Notes under the pieces: model-generated
What the model saw: the letters and a program-made list of their open reading frames with translations, nothing else
The model's database searches: none
Told to the model about the DNA's origin: nothing
Program-made: the position numbers and the translations under genes
Part shown: in pieces, positions 23,697-34,600 of the stretch
Position numbering within the stretch: the stretch's first letter is position 1
Layout: the number at the start of each line of letters is the position of its first letter
Assembly (NCBI GenBank): GCA_014529385.2
Contig: CM043945.1
Coordinates: 144,327,741-144,391,740 of the forward strand
Length of the DNA stretch: 64,000 bases
Reading direction: 5' to 3'
From: Adiantum capillus-veneris
Lineage: Eukaryota > Streptophyta > Polypodiopsida > Polypodiales > Pteridaceae

Positions 23697-25899
23697 CTAG
23701 GGCCTAGGCAAGAGGCGAAGGGTGAAGCTGAATCGTGACCTCCTCAGTGAAGTTCTCAAAAGGCTCTGGCTCAAGTGGAGGTGGATGTGGGGGGGAAGGA
23801 ACAGTCTCAAGCTCATCCAAAATCTCTGCCCTCTGCTGCTCGGAGACATCTTGGTCCTGCTGTGCCTCCTCCCACTCAATGAAAGGATCTGCCTTCTTTG
23901 CCATGCCCTTGCAAAGCATTCGCAAGTTGGCACTGACAAAGACCAAATCATTTGCTCGTTGCACTCCAAGGCGGTTCCTCTTCTTAGAGGCGATGTGACT
24001 GTGGACCACAGTTGCTCTAAGCAACTGCTACTGCAAGCCTGTGAGAGTATGCGCACAACAAATTCCTGCAACTCTGGAGTATCTGTGCCATAGTCCTCCC
24101 ACCAAAGTGCCGACCCTACTTTGAAGCGGTCCGCCTGTGCATCTGCCAAGCCAAAAGATCCCCTCTTCTCCCTGTAAATCTGCAGTTGATTCTTGATGAG
24201 GCGGCGATGATCTTCATTTGCATATAGACGCTCCAAGGTTTCTCTAAAGCCTTTGTTCACCTCTTTGTCCTTGTGCTGTCCTTTGCCTTGAAATTCAGGA
24301 TCAACCATGTAGGCAGCGCCATGCAGAGGAGAATAATAGGCATCCCACCTCTTCACACATAGAGCTTTGACCTCTTTGTATCGAGGCTTGACTTTGATCA
24401 TGTCCCCAAGCTTCTCTATCATGCGGTCCATTGCCTCCTACACTTTGCCGATGCATGGCTGAGTAGAGTCCACTACCCTCAAGAGATCAATAATGGGCTT
24501 TACTATCTCCACAACTGCATTGGCCTCCTCCCACCATGCCACATCATCTGCCCTTTCCCTGCAAAATCTGCCGACCACCGTGGAGGCCTCTAAACCGCGC
24601 GTAAACTCATCACTGAGGAAGAGTCCCCTCAATGCCCCAATGCATGTAGACAAGCGGCCTAGCATGAGGAAGTTGAAGGCAAACCTTGTCTCAGAATACT
24701 TGAGAAGAGACAAACTTGACCTGTTGGAGAACTCATGCCGTACCCTTTGATGGTTGAGGACAAAGGACACTATTTTGTTGGCATCCTCAATGACCGGTGC
24801 AACCCATGGCAAGGCCCCAATGTCTTTGACGAGGTTGTTGAGGCAATGGGCCATGCAAAAGCTTACGGTGATGCCAGGATACGTGGCTTGGAGAATGGTT
24901 CTTGCCACCCTGTTTGCTGGTTCCCCATCTGCACAAATGGCAATGACATGCTCTGTCCCCCACCGTCTCTAGTGTTGTTGCCCACTCCGCGGCAAGCACA
25001 TCGGCACTCTTACCCGTCCCTGAAGCATCATGGGAATCCACAAAGTAAGTCTCCCCTCGTGAGTACGCAACGACACCATGGATGGAGCGCCTTCGAGTAT
25101 CACTCCACCCATCAACGACGAGGGTAATGCCATTGTTGGCCCATTGCTCCTTCATGTGGCATGCCGCCAAACTCCACGCTTGCCTTCTCCTTATCAAGGA
25201 GAGAGGTGCGGATGGTCTCCGAAGAGGGGGGAACATAAGAGGGACCGTACTCCGCTATCAACTTGCACATTTCACGAAAGTATGGAGACCTATTTCAAAC
25301 AACAAGACAATTTCAGATTTTAATCATTCATTTAGAGAATGAATAGCATTTAGAAATTAGAGCAGACTTACCGTGCCGCCCGAAATGCTATATGGTCATG
25401 AAAGAAGAACCGTGCGACCGCCATGTCCACCTCCTCTTTCTTTTGAGGGTTCCAATTCTCATGAAGAGTTGTTTGGCGAGGACGTGAGGATGAGGGAGGT
25501 GGATGTGGCATTGACGTCTTTCACGAAGGATGTGGGGTTCACGGCCACTTGAGGATTGCGTTTTACCGCCTCGGCCGCATCATAGACCACAAGCTTGTCG
25601 AGGAGCTCTTGCTTCTTCTCGGAAGAAACCATCTTGCAAAATTGCACTTCATTGCCGGGTTCATGCAAGAGGTGAGCGCGCACTTTGTTAGCGCCGCCGG
25701 TTCGCTTGTAGCCGCAAAGCTTACAAACCCGTGGCCTTGCACCACCCCCGGCGCCGTACATAGGGCTATTAACCTCATCCCACCAACTCCATCGGTGTAC
25801 GGTGGGCCTTCTTCTTCGTGTGGGACCGGATGTTGAAGAAATGGACGCGGCGGTAGATCCGGGTTGAGTAGAGGAGGGGGTTTGGGAAGAGGATGCCAT
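23697..25899 (-). pseudogene. hAT transposase (BED finger, DUF659, hAT dimerisation domain)
   Basis: Minus strand, start ATG at 25899 (MASSSQTPSS). A BED-type zinc finger follows (VCKLCGY..RAHLLHEPG), then a clear intron at about 25276-25365 (donor G/GTAAGT, acceptor AATAG/G). Next come SPYFREMCKLIAEYGPSYVP, the DGWSDTRRRSIHGVVAY..GETYFVDS block of DUF659, AHCLNNLVKDIGALPWV, KVKPRYKEVKALCVKRWDAYYSP, and the dimerisation segment (WWEDYGTDTPELQEFVVRIL, then SKKRNRLGVQRANDLVFV). About 650 residues when whole, normal for the family. Damage seen: frame changes near 25180, 24900 and 24010, and an in-frame TAG at 24438-24440. The tail is acidic and proline-rich. Not functional as it stands. Confidence 0.85.
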
Positions 25900-25919
25900 G
25901 AATGATGGGTGATGGACGG

Positions 25920-26330
25920 AGAGGGTAGAGAGGAGAGTGGAGCTTGAGGGAGAGGAGGGAGAGAGTGAAGCTTGAGGGAGACTCGAGAGGGAGATGGATG
26001 GAGAAAGTGGAGCTTGAGGCTTGAGCCTTGAGGGAGAGGAAGAGGGAGAGGGAGATGGAGATGGAGATGGATGGAGGGTGGAGGGAGAGGGAGATGGATG
26101 GAGAGGAAGGGGGAGATGGAGATGGATGGAGGGTGGAGGGAGAGAGTGGAGCTTGAGGGAGAGGAAGATGGATGGAGGGTGGAGGGACAGGGAGATGGAG
26201 AGGCTAAGTGAAGGTGGAGGGAGGGGGAGATGGAAGCTTGAGCACCTTCAAGCTTGGAGAGCTTGGACAATGGAGAGGTGGAACTTAGAAGGCTTGAGCC
26301 TTGAGCTCCGGAGCTTGAAGCTTGAGAACA
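25920..26330. repeat. ggagagggagatgg minisatellite upstream of the hAT gene
   Basis: Purine-rich degenerate repeat of ggagatggatgg and gagagggag units. On the coding strand of the hAT gene it is a pyrimidine tract lying 20-430 bp before the ATG, i.e. leader or promoter. Confidence 0.75.
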
Positions 26331-26608
26331 ATGAGGCTCCAAGCCTCTTTATATAGCCTTCGCATTAGACAACTTGCCCTAAACTCCCCCCACTCTAAAC
26401 ACGTTCAAATTCGGGCCCCCAAACAACCATAAACGGCTACATTTTCTAATTCAAAAAAAAAGTCAAACGGTCCTTTGACCGTCCCCACTCGGCCATCCCC
26501 GACGTCCCCTCTTTGCAGTCCGCCGCCCGGCTCGGAAAACCCGTCCCCGCTCCCGGAACGGCGTCCCCCCGTTCCTAGGGCCCATCCCCGCCGTCCCATG
26601 TCACTACG

Positions 26609-26990
26609 ATGCTTATGTACAATTATGAGCCGAAACCACCCATTGCTACTGGACTCAAGAGTGTTAAAATGCAATTCGTGGCCGATTTCTTTTGACATGT
26701 AAGAAATGTTGCTATTGATCGCCATGAAAAGCATAAGAACAGCTCAAAATGGGGCTACCTTCTATGCTAACCTGCATCGGCAACCTCGAGATCTCCACGA
26801 GGGGATGTGGATGTATCTAAAGGTACCAAAGGACTCTGAAACAATTCGTACCGGACCATGTTCTAAATTATCTTCGCGATATTGTGGACCATTCCAGGTT
26901 ATCAATAAGATTAGTGTTGTATCTTATAATCTGGATCTATCCTCCGGCATTACGATCCATCCCGTGTTCCACGTGTAAAGACCCTCATCA
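26609..26990 (+). mobile_element. Ty3 chromovirus integrase C-terminal fragment (right of the hAT insertion)
   Basis: The plus strand shows EPKPPIATGLKSV and, further on, SSRYCGPFQVINKIS and IHPVFHV, the typical integrase C-terminal block of chromoviruses. It belongs with 22790-23332. Fossil. Confidence 0.8.
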
Positions 26991-26994
26991 CCTA

Positions 26995-27574
26995 CAATGA
27001 ATTCTGGGACTGGCTTACGGACCCCTTGAAGGCCGTCAAGCCCGTGGTCACTGCTGGATCCGTTTCACAGGCACATGTTGATGCTTGGGTCGACATCGAC
27101 AGACGGGTGTATACATACCTCCTTATGAACCTCTCTGACATGGTTCTACAAGAAGTACGAGCATAGGAGTATTCTCATGGCTTATGGCAACGCATTATGG
27201 ATCTATTCGCGAAAAAATCCGTCACCGGGATTCTTCGGCTAGAGCAGGAGCTTTAGCTCCTGCAATACAGCCAATTCAACTCATTGGTCGGTTTGACTCG
27301 CAAGATGCGAGAGATATTAGACGACCTCGTCGCCTCTGGAGGTGACATGACCTCACAGCGCATGGCCAAGCAACTGCTCTTCAAACTTCCTCCTCGATTT
27401 GACTCCTACCACCAGGGTCTTATCCGCTCTCGCCCCGCACAGCCCCCTACCTGGGAAGAGATTCTTCCCGAGCTCATGCAGATTGAGAGCCACTCCGAGT
27501 TTCGGACCAGAGGAGCTGTAGGTGCGGATGGTGCATTGTTGGCCAAGGGAAAGGAAAAGGGAAAGAAGGCCCGG
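26995..27574 (+). mobile_element. Copia-type gag fragment
   Basis: Reads as a UBN2-type gag: FWDWLTDPLKAV near 27010, then YTYLLMNLSD, LTRKMREILDDLVASGGDM, MAKQLLFKLPPRFDSY and WEEILPELMQIES. Truncated at 27575 by the second solo LTR. Fossil with a couple of breaks. Confidence 0.75.
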
Positions 27575-28146
27575 TGTAGCGCAGATAGTGTGTCGTGCTC
27601 TCTACAGTGGGTGCTCCTCAGTGCAATGTGCGTGACAATCTCACTCAAAACAGGCTGAAAACAGGAAACAATAGACAACAACTCTCACAGACACAATAGC
27701 AACAACAACAATAGACCATAACAACTGACTCGACTATCTCAAAGAACTGATACAGACTCTGGCGTGGCAGCACACTCAGCTCCAGCCCAGGACTCTCAGG
27801 TACAATGGGGGTGTCGAGGCTCATATGTGCAGGGATGGTGAAGGTGTGCTCTGTGTATAGACCCACTCTAGATGACTACGTACCAGATAATCCCCAAAAT
27901 GACCCAAATGACTACTCATATGCACAACCATAAAGAGCCACCAACGGCTCATAAATGTCTAGTCAGCTAAGTCTATCTCCAAACTGTGTGGTGGTGACCG
28001 GGCCACGATGTCCACTAGACCCCCGTCGGTACCCTGCCACGTGTCATCCCCAGCCCAGAGGGTCCATCCAATGTGAACCAGACCAACTGTGACTAACTGT
28101 CCAACTGTTCGCCTGTCCTGTGAAGTGACACTGTAGCCCTGCTACA
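27575..28146. mobile_element. Solo LTR (572 bp), copy 2, in the Copia gag fragment
   Basis: Same family as 21374-21944, with TGTAGCG and GCTACA ends. No clean target duplication is visible here (CCCGG versus GGTTG), unlike copy 1, so it is older, rearranged, or marks a recombinant border. Confidence 0.8.
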
Positions 28147-28244
28147 GGTTGCCCGCCACAAGACCGCTCACCGTCTCGGTGAGAGGGAGACTGAAACTGT
28201 GAAAGAAAACTACTAGTATGTACAATGGTGAGCTCCTGAATCTG

Positions 28245-30289
28245 TCATCCAAGCGATAGAGTGGTAGCCACTGCTGCATCCGAAGTATCAGCCTCTGGAG
28301 GTGGAGCCATCAAATCGATTGTGGGGCCCTGTTGTATGTGAGCTCTCCTGTCAGTAAGTGTGCTTCCTGGGAAATGACCAGCCACCTGCTGCTGGACAGA
28401 GGGTAGCACCTGTCCTGTAGTGTATTGAGGACATCGAGTAACACAGCCATTGCGATGTGCGCCAGCAACTCCGTCACAACAAGTCATATTTTGCATCTGA
28501 GGCAATGATGACGACTGAAACCCGTGAGGAGGATACTGTTGTTGCTGCTGATTGTAGTACTGAACGGGAACCGGAGTCTGTGAGTAAAGTCCCATAAACT
28601 GCTGAGAAGGACCCGTTGCTGCATGTTGCACTGGTGTACCTGCTCCAGTCCACCAATATCCCATACCCATCATTGTAGGCTGTGTTGCCCTATTTTCATG
28701 TAAGAGCAATTCACTAAATCCTTGTACTTGATTTTGGAGGTCACTAATCACTTGAGACTTTAACTTCAAGGCCTGTTGGAGTGCGAAAATAGTGGCATCC
28801 CTATCGGTGATGGCGCTCTCAGCGACTCTCAGAGATCCTTCCATAGCTGCATATGTGGCGGAGTGACGCTGGTGCGTGGCAGCTAGCTGCTCTGTACCTA
28901 GTTCTATGGTGGCAATAGCAGCCCGTGTAACTTCTCAGAAAGCTGAAACAGAGAAGTAGAGTCGAGCATCCCTGAAGATCCCTCAGATGCATGGGATGCT
29001 GGAGGACGTGTAAGTGGCACAGCCGGTGAGCTAAGAGGTGGTATAACTGGTGTGGTAGGTACCTCTGAGATGGTTATTGTAGATGGAGAGTGAGATATGT
29101 TGACTGGAGTATGAGTGAAGATGGGAGAAGAAGGGAGAGGATCCTGTAAGGTCGCAGCGGCCACCCTGCTATGAGGAGGGGCGGAAGTAGAGACTGGCGC
29201 TGGTGCTGTAGACACTGTAGACACTGGTGTTGCTGGCACAATAGAACTAGGGGTAGAAGTAGATGGAGTGTGACTAGGAAGACGCGTCACCCTAGTCTGC
29301 TGGCTCTCTGAAACTGGCAAGGAGAGTAAAGACTGCACTGTATCCTTCGCCACTTTTGCCTTTATCTTCTTTCTCTTGGTAACTATAGGGTCAGCCTGAA
29401 TGCTTACCGATTTTCTTTTCCCTTTCGAGGGTTCCTGTGGATCTTCAATATTTATGACCCATGCCAAAAGAGGTGCTGCAAAACATTTGAAGCTTAACTG
29501 CACAGATTGCACTTGGGCCCGAAATCTTTTAGCCCTAGACTGCAATGAGGTGAAGAGAATCTGATGGAATCCACAGGGTATGGTGTGGATTAAACAGTAG
29601 AGGCCATCGCAGTGGGAGAAGATAGTGGGAAGATCACTTTTTTCTTTATCTTCTTCGGCTTCTCTAGCGAGAAAGTAATACCTGAAGATTGCCAGAATCC
29701 GTTTGTTCCTTTCATAGTTTGGGTGATCCGCACTGAGCAGTTCTTGACATACTTGAATTGTGGAATCCTTGGACAGCTTAGAAAAAGTGCGTGTAGCCGG
29801 CTTCACAGATGGAAAGCTAGTCATTCCCATGGCATGGCCAAGCCTCTCAGCTGTCAGCTTGTGGCCCCTTACTTTGGGAAAATCCTTTAACATTTGATGT
29901 ATCATCTCCATAGGAACAGTGTTAGGTAGATTAGCATCAGCCAATGTTGTGAGACCTAGAGTGTGCAGCTGAGCATTGGAAAATACCTCGCTCAGAGATG
30001 GTCGAGGCTGTTGTAAATAAAAATCCAAAGAGAACGCGGTGCGGTTTTTGGATGTTGCAGGCCTCTTGATTATATGACTCATGATTGGCTGTTTCCCTTT
30101 CTTTTGAGCTATTCTTGTATGGTCATCTTGATCACTCGAAGCATCTGACTCGGAGTGTGCTTCTGACTCAGAGGGCGAGTCTTCTTTGTAGCTTTCATCA
30201 CTGGGATCGCTGGAAGTTATGTCATCCAAGCCGTCGCTACTACTTGCTGACATCTCCTCACTCTCTGATTCCTCTGATTCCTCAGCCAC
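28245..30289 (-). CDS. Unrecognised acidic protein in two adjacent minus-strand frames; possibly an extra ORF of an LTR element
   Basis: The first frame (30289 to 28904, 461 codons) starts MAEESEESESEEMSASSS: about 60 Ser/Glu/Asp-rich residues, a globular stretch of about 240 residues (with RNKRILAIFRYYFLAREAEED and CDGLYCLIHTIPCGFHQILF), a basic patch (KRKKIKAK), and a Pro/Ser/Thr-rich linker. The second frame (28844 to 28245, 199 codons) looks like an alpha-helical coil (AITDRDATIFALQQALKLKS) followed by a Gln/Pro/Tyr-rich tail. Such layouts occur in additional ORFs of plant Ty3 elements and in some gag proteins, but I recognise no domain. It lies downstream of a minus-strand Ty3 pol (31690-36560), separated by a G-rich minisatellite. 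Function is not assigned; it may be a host gene. Confidence 0.5.
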
Positions 30290-30479
30290 AGCTTTCTTCT
30301 TTCACAACAATTCTTTTCTGCTCCTACCACCTTCTGCTGTTTGTTTCTTGCTACCTCCTGCCATAGTGAGTACAGTTGGTAGAATGTTCAAGTACGAGAT
30401 CGACACTAGAAGAGTAGAAGATTCTATAGACGCTTTTTTGAGATTTTTGGTAGGTGCGTTTTGGAGACTTCTGATGGAT

Positions 30480-31100
30480 AGGTGCGCAGGCCAGAGAGGG
30501 TAGGGCAGGTAGAGAGAGGGTAGGGGCGAGGGATAGAGTAGGGCGAGGGGGCGGGTAGAGGGTAGGGGAGAGGGGGTGAGTAGAGGGTAGAGGCGAGGGA
30601 TGGTTACAGGGTAGGGGCGAGGGGGATTGGTAGAGGGTAGGGGCGAGGGAGTTGGTAGAGGGTAGGGGCGAGGGGGTTGAGGTAGGGTAGGGGCGAGGGG
30701 AGAGGCAGGGTAGGGGAGAGGGGGTTGAGGTAGAGGGTAGGGGCGAGGGAGTGGGTAGAGGGTAGGAGCGAGGGTAGAGAGAGTGGATAGGGGTGAGGGG
30801 AGAGGGTGGATAGGGGCGAGGGGTTGAGGTTTGGTAGGGGCGAGGGAGTAAGGGAGGGCAGGGGCGAGGGGGTTGAGGTAGGGTAGGGGCGAGGGGTGTA
30901 GGGGAGGGTAGGGGCGAGGGGAGTAAGGGAGGGTAGGGGCGAGGGGGTTGAAGTAGGGTAGGGGCGCGTGGAGTAAGGGGAGGGTAGGGGCGAGAATAGG
31001 AGGGTAGGGGCGAGGGGGCGAGGGAGAGTAGGGCAGTGGGGTTGAGTAGATCGTAGGGGCGAGAGGTTGGGTAGAGGGATAGGGTCCAGGGATAGAGTAA
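30480..31100. repeat. G-rich minisatellite (unit about gggtaggggcgaggg)
   Basis: About 600 bp of agggtaggggcgaggggg-type units, 17-20 bp each, degenerate. Runs of three to five G at short spacing recur throughout, so the plus strand could form many G-quadruplexes. It begins about 190 bp upstream of the ATG of the 30289 minus-strand ORF. Confidence 0.85.
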
Positions 31101-31690
31101 GGGCGTAGATAACCGGGAATAGAAGGGACGCAGTGAGCAGATACAAAGAGAAGACAAGTTTCTGCTTCCAGATAAAGAAGGCTATTAGGAGATTAAGGCT
31201 TGCAAGCAATTTTACTCGTAGCAAGTTTTGGAGCACAAAAGGACAGAACTCTAATGGCCCCTTCTTGCAACAGTGCTAATGGCACCAAAGGTTTTCTGCT
31301 ACTAATGGGACCAAAAGTTGTTTGACGTAAACTCTGCATATTCTTCACATAGACATTATTGCATTGTGAGCCTCATCAAGTCCTTGATTACATATTGTTC
31401 ACTGTCTCAATCGCCATCTAAGCAGATTCCACATGTTCAAACTGAACAAAACCACTCCGACTAGAAGCTTGACTGGAAGGACCTTAGTACTTAACGGCAA
31501 ATAACACTGATGATAGAAACAATTAGAGGAGGAGTGATTAGAACAGAAACAATTATAGAAACAAATAACACTGATGATAGAAACAATTAGAGCAAAAACT
31601 GAGACAGTAACAGAACACCCGTTCTGATGGAAAGATAGTGGGGAGGAGAGAATGGAACATAGAACCTACAAATGGCGGAATAGTTGCAGA
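31101..31690. other. Unassigned spacer between the minisatellite and the Ty3 pol
   Basis: Contains the repeated phrase aataacactgatgatagaaacaattaga (about 31500 and 31563) and a ctaatgg(c/g)(c/a)cc phrase near 31250-31310. It may include the 3' UTR of the Ty3 element. No coding region seen. Confidence 0.35.
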
Positions 31691-34600
31691 CCCTTTACTC
31701 AGAGGAGTAATAGCACTTGATTTTGGAGCCATTTACCAGTGGCAAAGGAACGCCTTCCAAAGTGACTAACTGGACAGCCCCCTGTGGCAAAATCTCCGGT
31801 ACTCTGAAGGGCCCTTGCCAGGCTGAGATCAACTTCTTGGCTTACTTCAAATACTTAGCTTGATTATTGATAGAGTAGCACCAGCGAGCCCTACATTATT
31901 TTTGGCCTTCGGAGATGGCGATCATGCCACGCTTTGCGACGAATCTGCTCGGCTTGGAGAGCATGTGAAGCTAATCTCTTGCTTTCTTCTAACATTGAGA
32001 GTCGCGAGAGGTTTGCTGAAGCACTCCCAGCTGTGACACGAACGCTTCCCACTCTTGCTGAACCTGAGTTGAACTCATATGGTGCAATTGCCTCTAAGCC
32101 AAAAGCTAGCTGGAATGGGGTGTAGTTAGTGGTTGCCTTGAAGGAGGTGCGATAAGCCCAAACTGTGCCGAGGATAGCCTGAGCCCAAGAGGTTGGATGC
32201 AGATGACAAGCTTTCTTAAGAAGCGCGATTAGCACTTTGTTAGTGCTTTCAGCCTGCCCATTTGCTCTAGGATAGTAAGAGCAAGATTTGCGATGAAAAA
32301 TCTTGTAATTCGTGAGGAGAGTGGAGATCAAGTCGTTGACAAAATGACTACCTCGATCACTGGTGACTTCCAGAGGACACCCAAACCTGCAAAAAATATT
32401 TTCATACAAAAATTTTGTGACAGTGGCGGATGCGCAGTCGATGGTAGCCACCACTTCAGCCCATTTCGTTGCATAATCTGTTGCTACCAAGAGATACTTA
32501 AGATTGCCTGGTTGAGCAGATGGAGTAACTGGACCAACAAAGTCCCAACCCCATCTCTCAAAGGGCAACCACGCCATAGATACCTGGAGAGGGCGATTTA
32601 ATTGCTTGCTAGGCTTAGGCGCACATCGCTGGCAGACATCACAAATCTTGACATGAGCAATAGCATCTCGAAATATATAGGGCCACCACAAGCCCGTCTG
32701 TAAGATTTTTTGTGCCGTGATGTGACCTGGATAGTGGCCACTTGTAAGACCACTGTGTGCATCCTCTAGAATGTGGTCTACCTCATGAGGGGAGACGCAC
32801 CTTCGCAGCACACCATCTGGCCGTGATTTATAGAGCCGTCCACCAATCAAAGAGAACGGTCTAGATTTCAGCAAGAGTCTTCTTTTTTGCAAGGGAGAAG
32901 CATTCTCAGGATATAGTCCAGTAGAGAGTAGATGTAACACATCTCCATACCATTCTGGGGTTGTGTCCACCTTAAAAAGATGACTGTCAGGAAAATCATC
33001 ATCAACCCCAGTATTGGGCTCACCTGTGTGTATGCAAGAGAGATGGTCGGCCATGACGTGCCGCTTGCCTGGACTAAGAACTACTTCGAAGTCGAACTCC
33101 TGGAATACGAGTAGCCATCTCCACACTCTTCCCTGCAACTTGGGGTTTATTTAGAAGATAGCGTAGCGCATGATGATCCGTGATGATAGTGAAGTGAACC
33201 CCTAACAAGTAATGACGAAACTTTTGTAAAGAATACACCATAGCTAAACCTTCCCTTTCTACGGTGCGATAGTTGCGCTCTGCTTTGGTGAGCAGGCGAC
33301 TTGCATAGTGAACAGGGCGATCCAGGTTGTACTCTTTACTAGGCCGAGTCAGCACAGCTCCCATAGCCAGTTGACTGGCATCCGTATGCACATGGAAAGG
33401 AAGAGACCAATCTGGAGCCACTAAAATAGATGCTTCAGTGAGGCGCTTTTTGAGGTATTCGAATGCTTCAGCCTCAGGTTTTGACCATGTAAAGGGTACT
33501 GTAGCACTAGTGAGTAAGGTCAATGGTTGAGCCACCTGTGCATACATTCGTATGAACCTATGATGATATCCTGTGTGGCCTACAAAGCTTTGAACACCTT
33601 TCGGATTGATAGGAGGTGGTAACTTCAAGATTGCCACGATCTTCTCTTGGTCTGGTGCTAAACCTTTGGCAAACACCACATGGCCTAGAAGTGTGCCTTC
33701 AGTGACCAAAAAGTGACATTTGTTAGGATTGAGTTTTACCCGTGCCTCTCTGCACCTGAGGAAGAAAGCAGAGAGCTGAGCGAGGTGTTCCTCTAAATTT
33801 TCCACTGGGGTTGAACATTGAGCACCTAAGAAGGTCGAAAAATCGTCCATGAAGATGAGAAGATGATCCGTAAGCAGAGGACAAAAGATGAGATACACCG
33901 CTCATTTGAAAGAAGGTGGAGCGTTTTTCAACCCAAAAGACATTCTAGTGTAGATAAAAATACCCCAGGGAGTCACAAAAACCGTTTTCAGCTGATCACC
34001 TGGATGGATGCCCAACTGATTTTATCCACTAAACCCATTCATGAAGCTGTACAAAACATGCGCTGCTACATCTTCGAGCACACGCTCGGTGAAAGGTGTG
34101 GAAAAACCATCTGGAATAGTTACCTTATTCAGCGTGCGGTAATCTACACACACCCGAATTTTATTGGACTGCTTCTTAGGCGCTATCACCATGGGTGATA
34201 ACCACTCAGAGTGCTCCACAAGTACAATGATCCCTGCCTCTTGCATTTTTTCGAGCTCTGACTTGACAGCCTCTGCATGCTTTGGGTTGAGCTTATAAGC
34301 TCGGCCTCTGACAGGATTAGCTCCTTCAACCAGAGGGATTGTGTGGAGACCCAATTCTGGTGGGATCCCTTCCAAATCCTTGTAGAACCAAGCAAAAACA
34401 TCCTTAAAAGAGTGAATGAAAGAAACGACCTGGTCAAGTATTGCGGGATGCTCCCATAACCATGCTGCTAAGAGGACGTGCTGAGGGTTGTCAGGGTGGC
34501 CCAGGTTTACTTTTTTGATTGGGTCAGGAGGTGTAACTGTGGAGGGTACTTCAGAAGTTGAAACATGAGTTGCCTCTTGGAGCTTCGAGACATTATGTGC

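Larger units (their letters stand above)
23333..26608 (-). mobile_element. hAT DNA transposon, 3.28 kb, near-complete
   Basis: Ends: CATAGTAACATGGGACGG at the left, and on the minus strand CGTAGTGACATGGGACGG at the right, 16 of 18 identical. The flanking octamers GTGCTTAT (23325-23332) and ATGCTTAT (26609-26616, overlapping the border by one base) differ by one base, an 8-bp target duplication as hAT elements make. The element carries a BED-finger/hAT transposase gene on the minus strand (23697-25899). It is inserted in a plus-strand chromovirus integrase. Confidence 0.8.

Noticed and set aside
25563-26342. 259-residue Ser/Pro/Leu-rich minus-strand frame
   Set aside because: Translation of the ggagagggag minisatellite overlapping the hAT gene's first exon in another frame.
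30351-31236. Two long proline/leucine-rich minus-strand frames
   Set aside because: They translate the G-rich minisatellite and carry no other signal.
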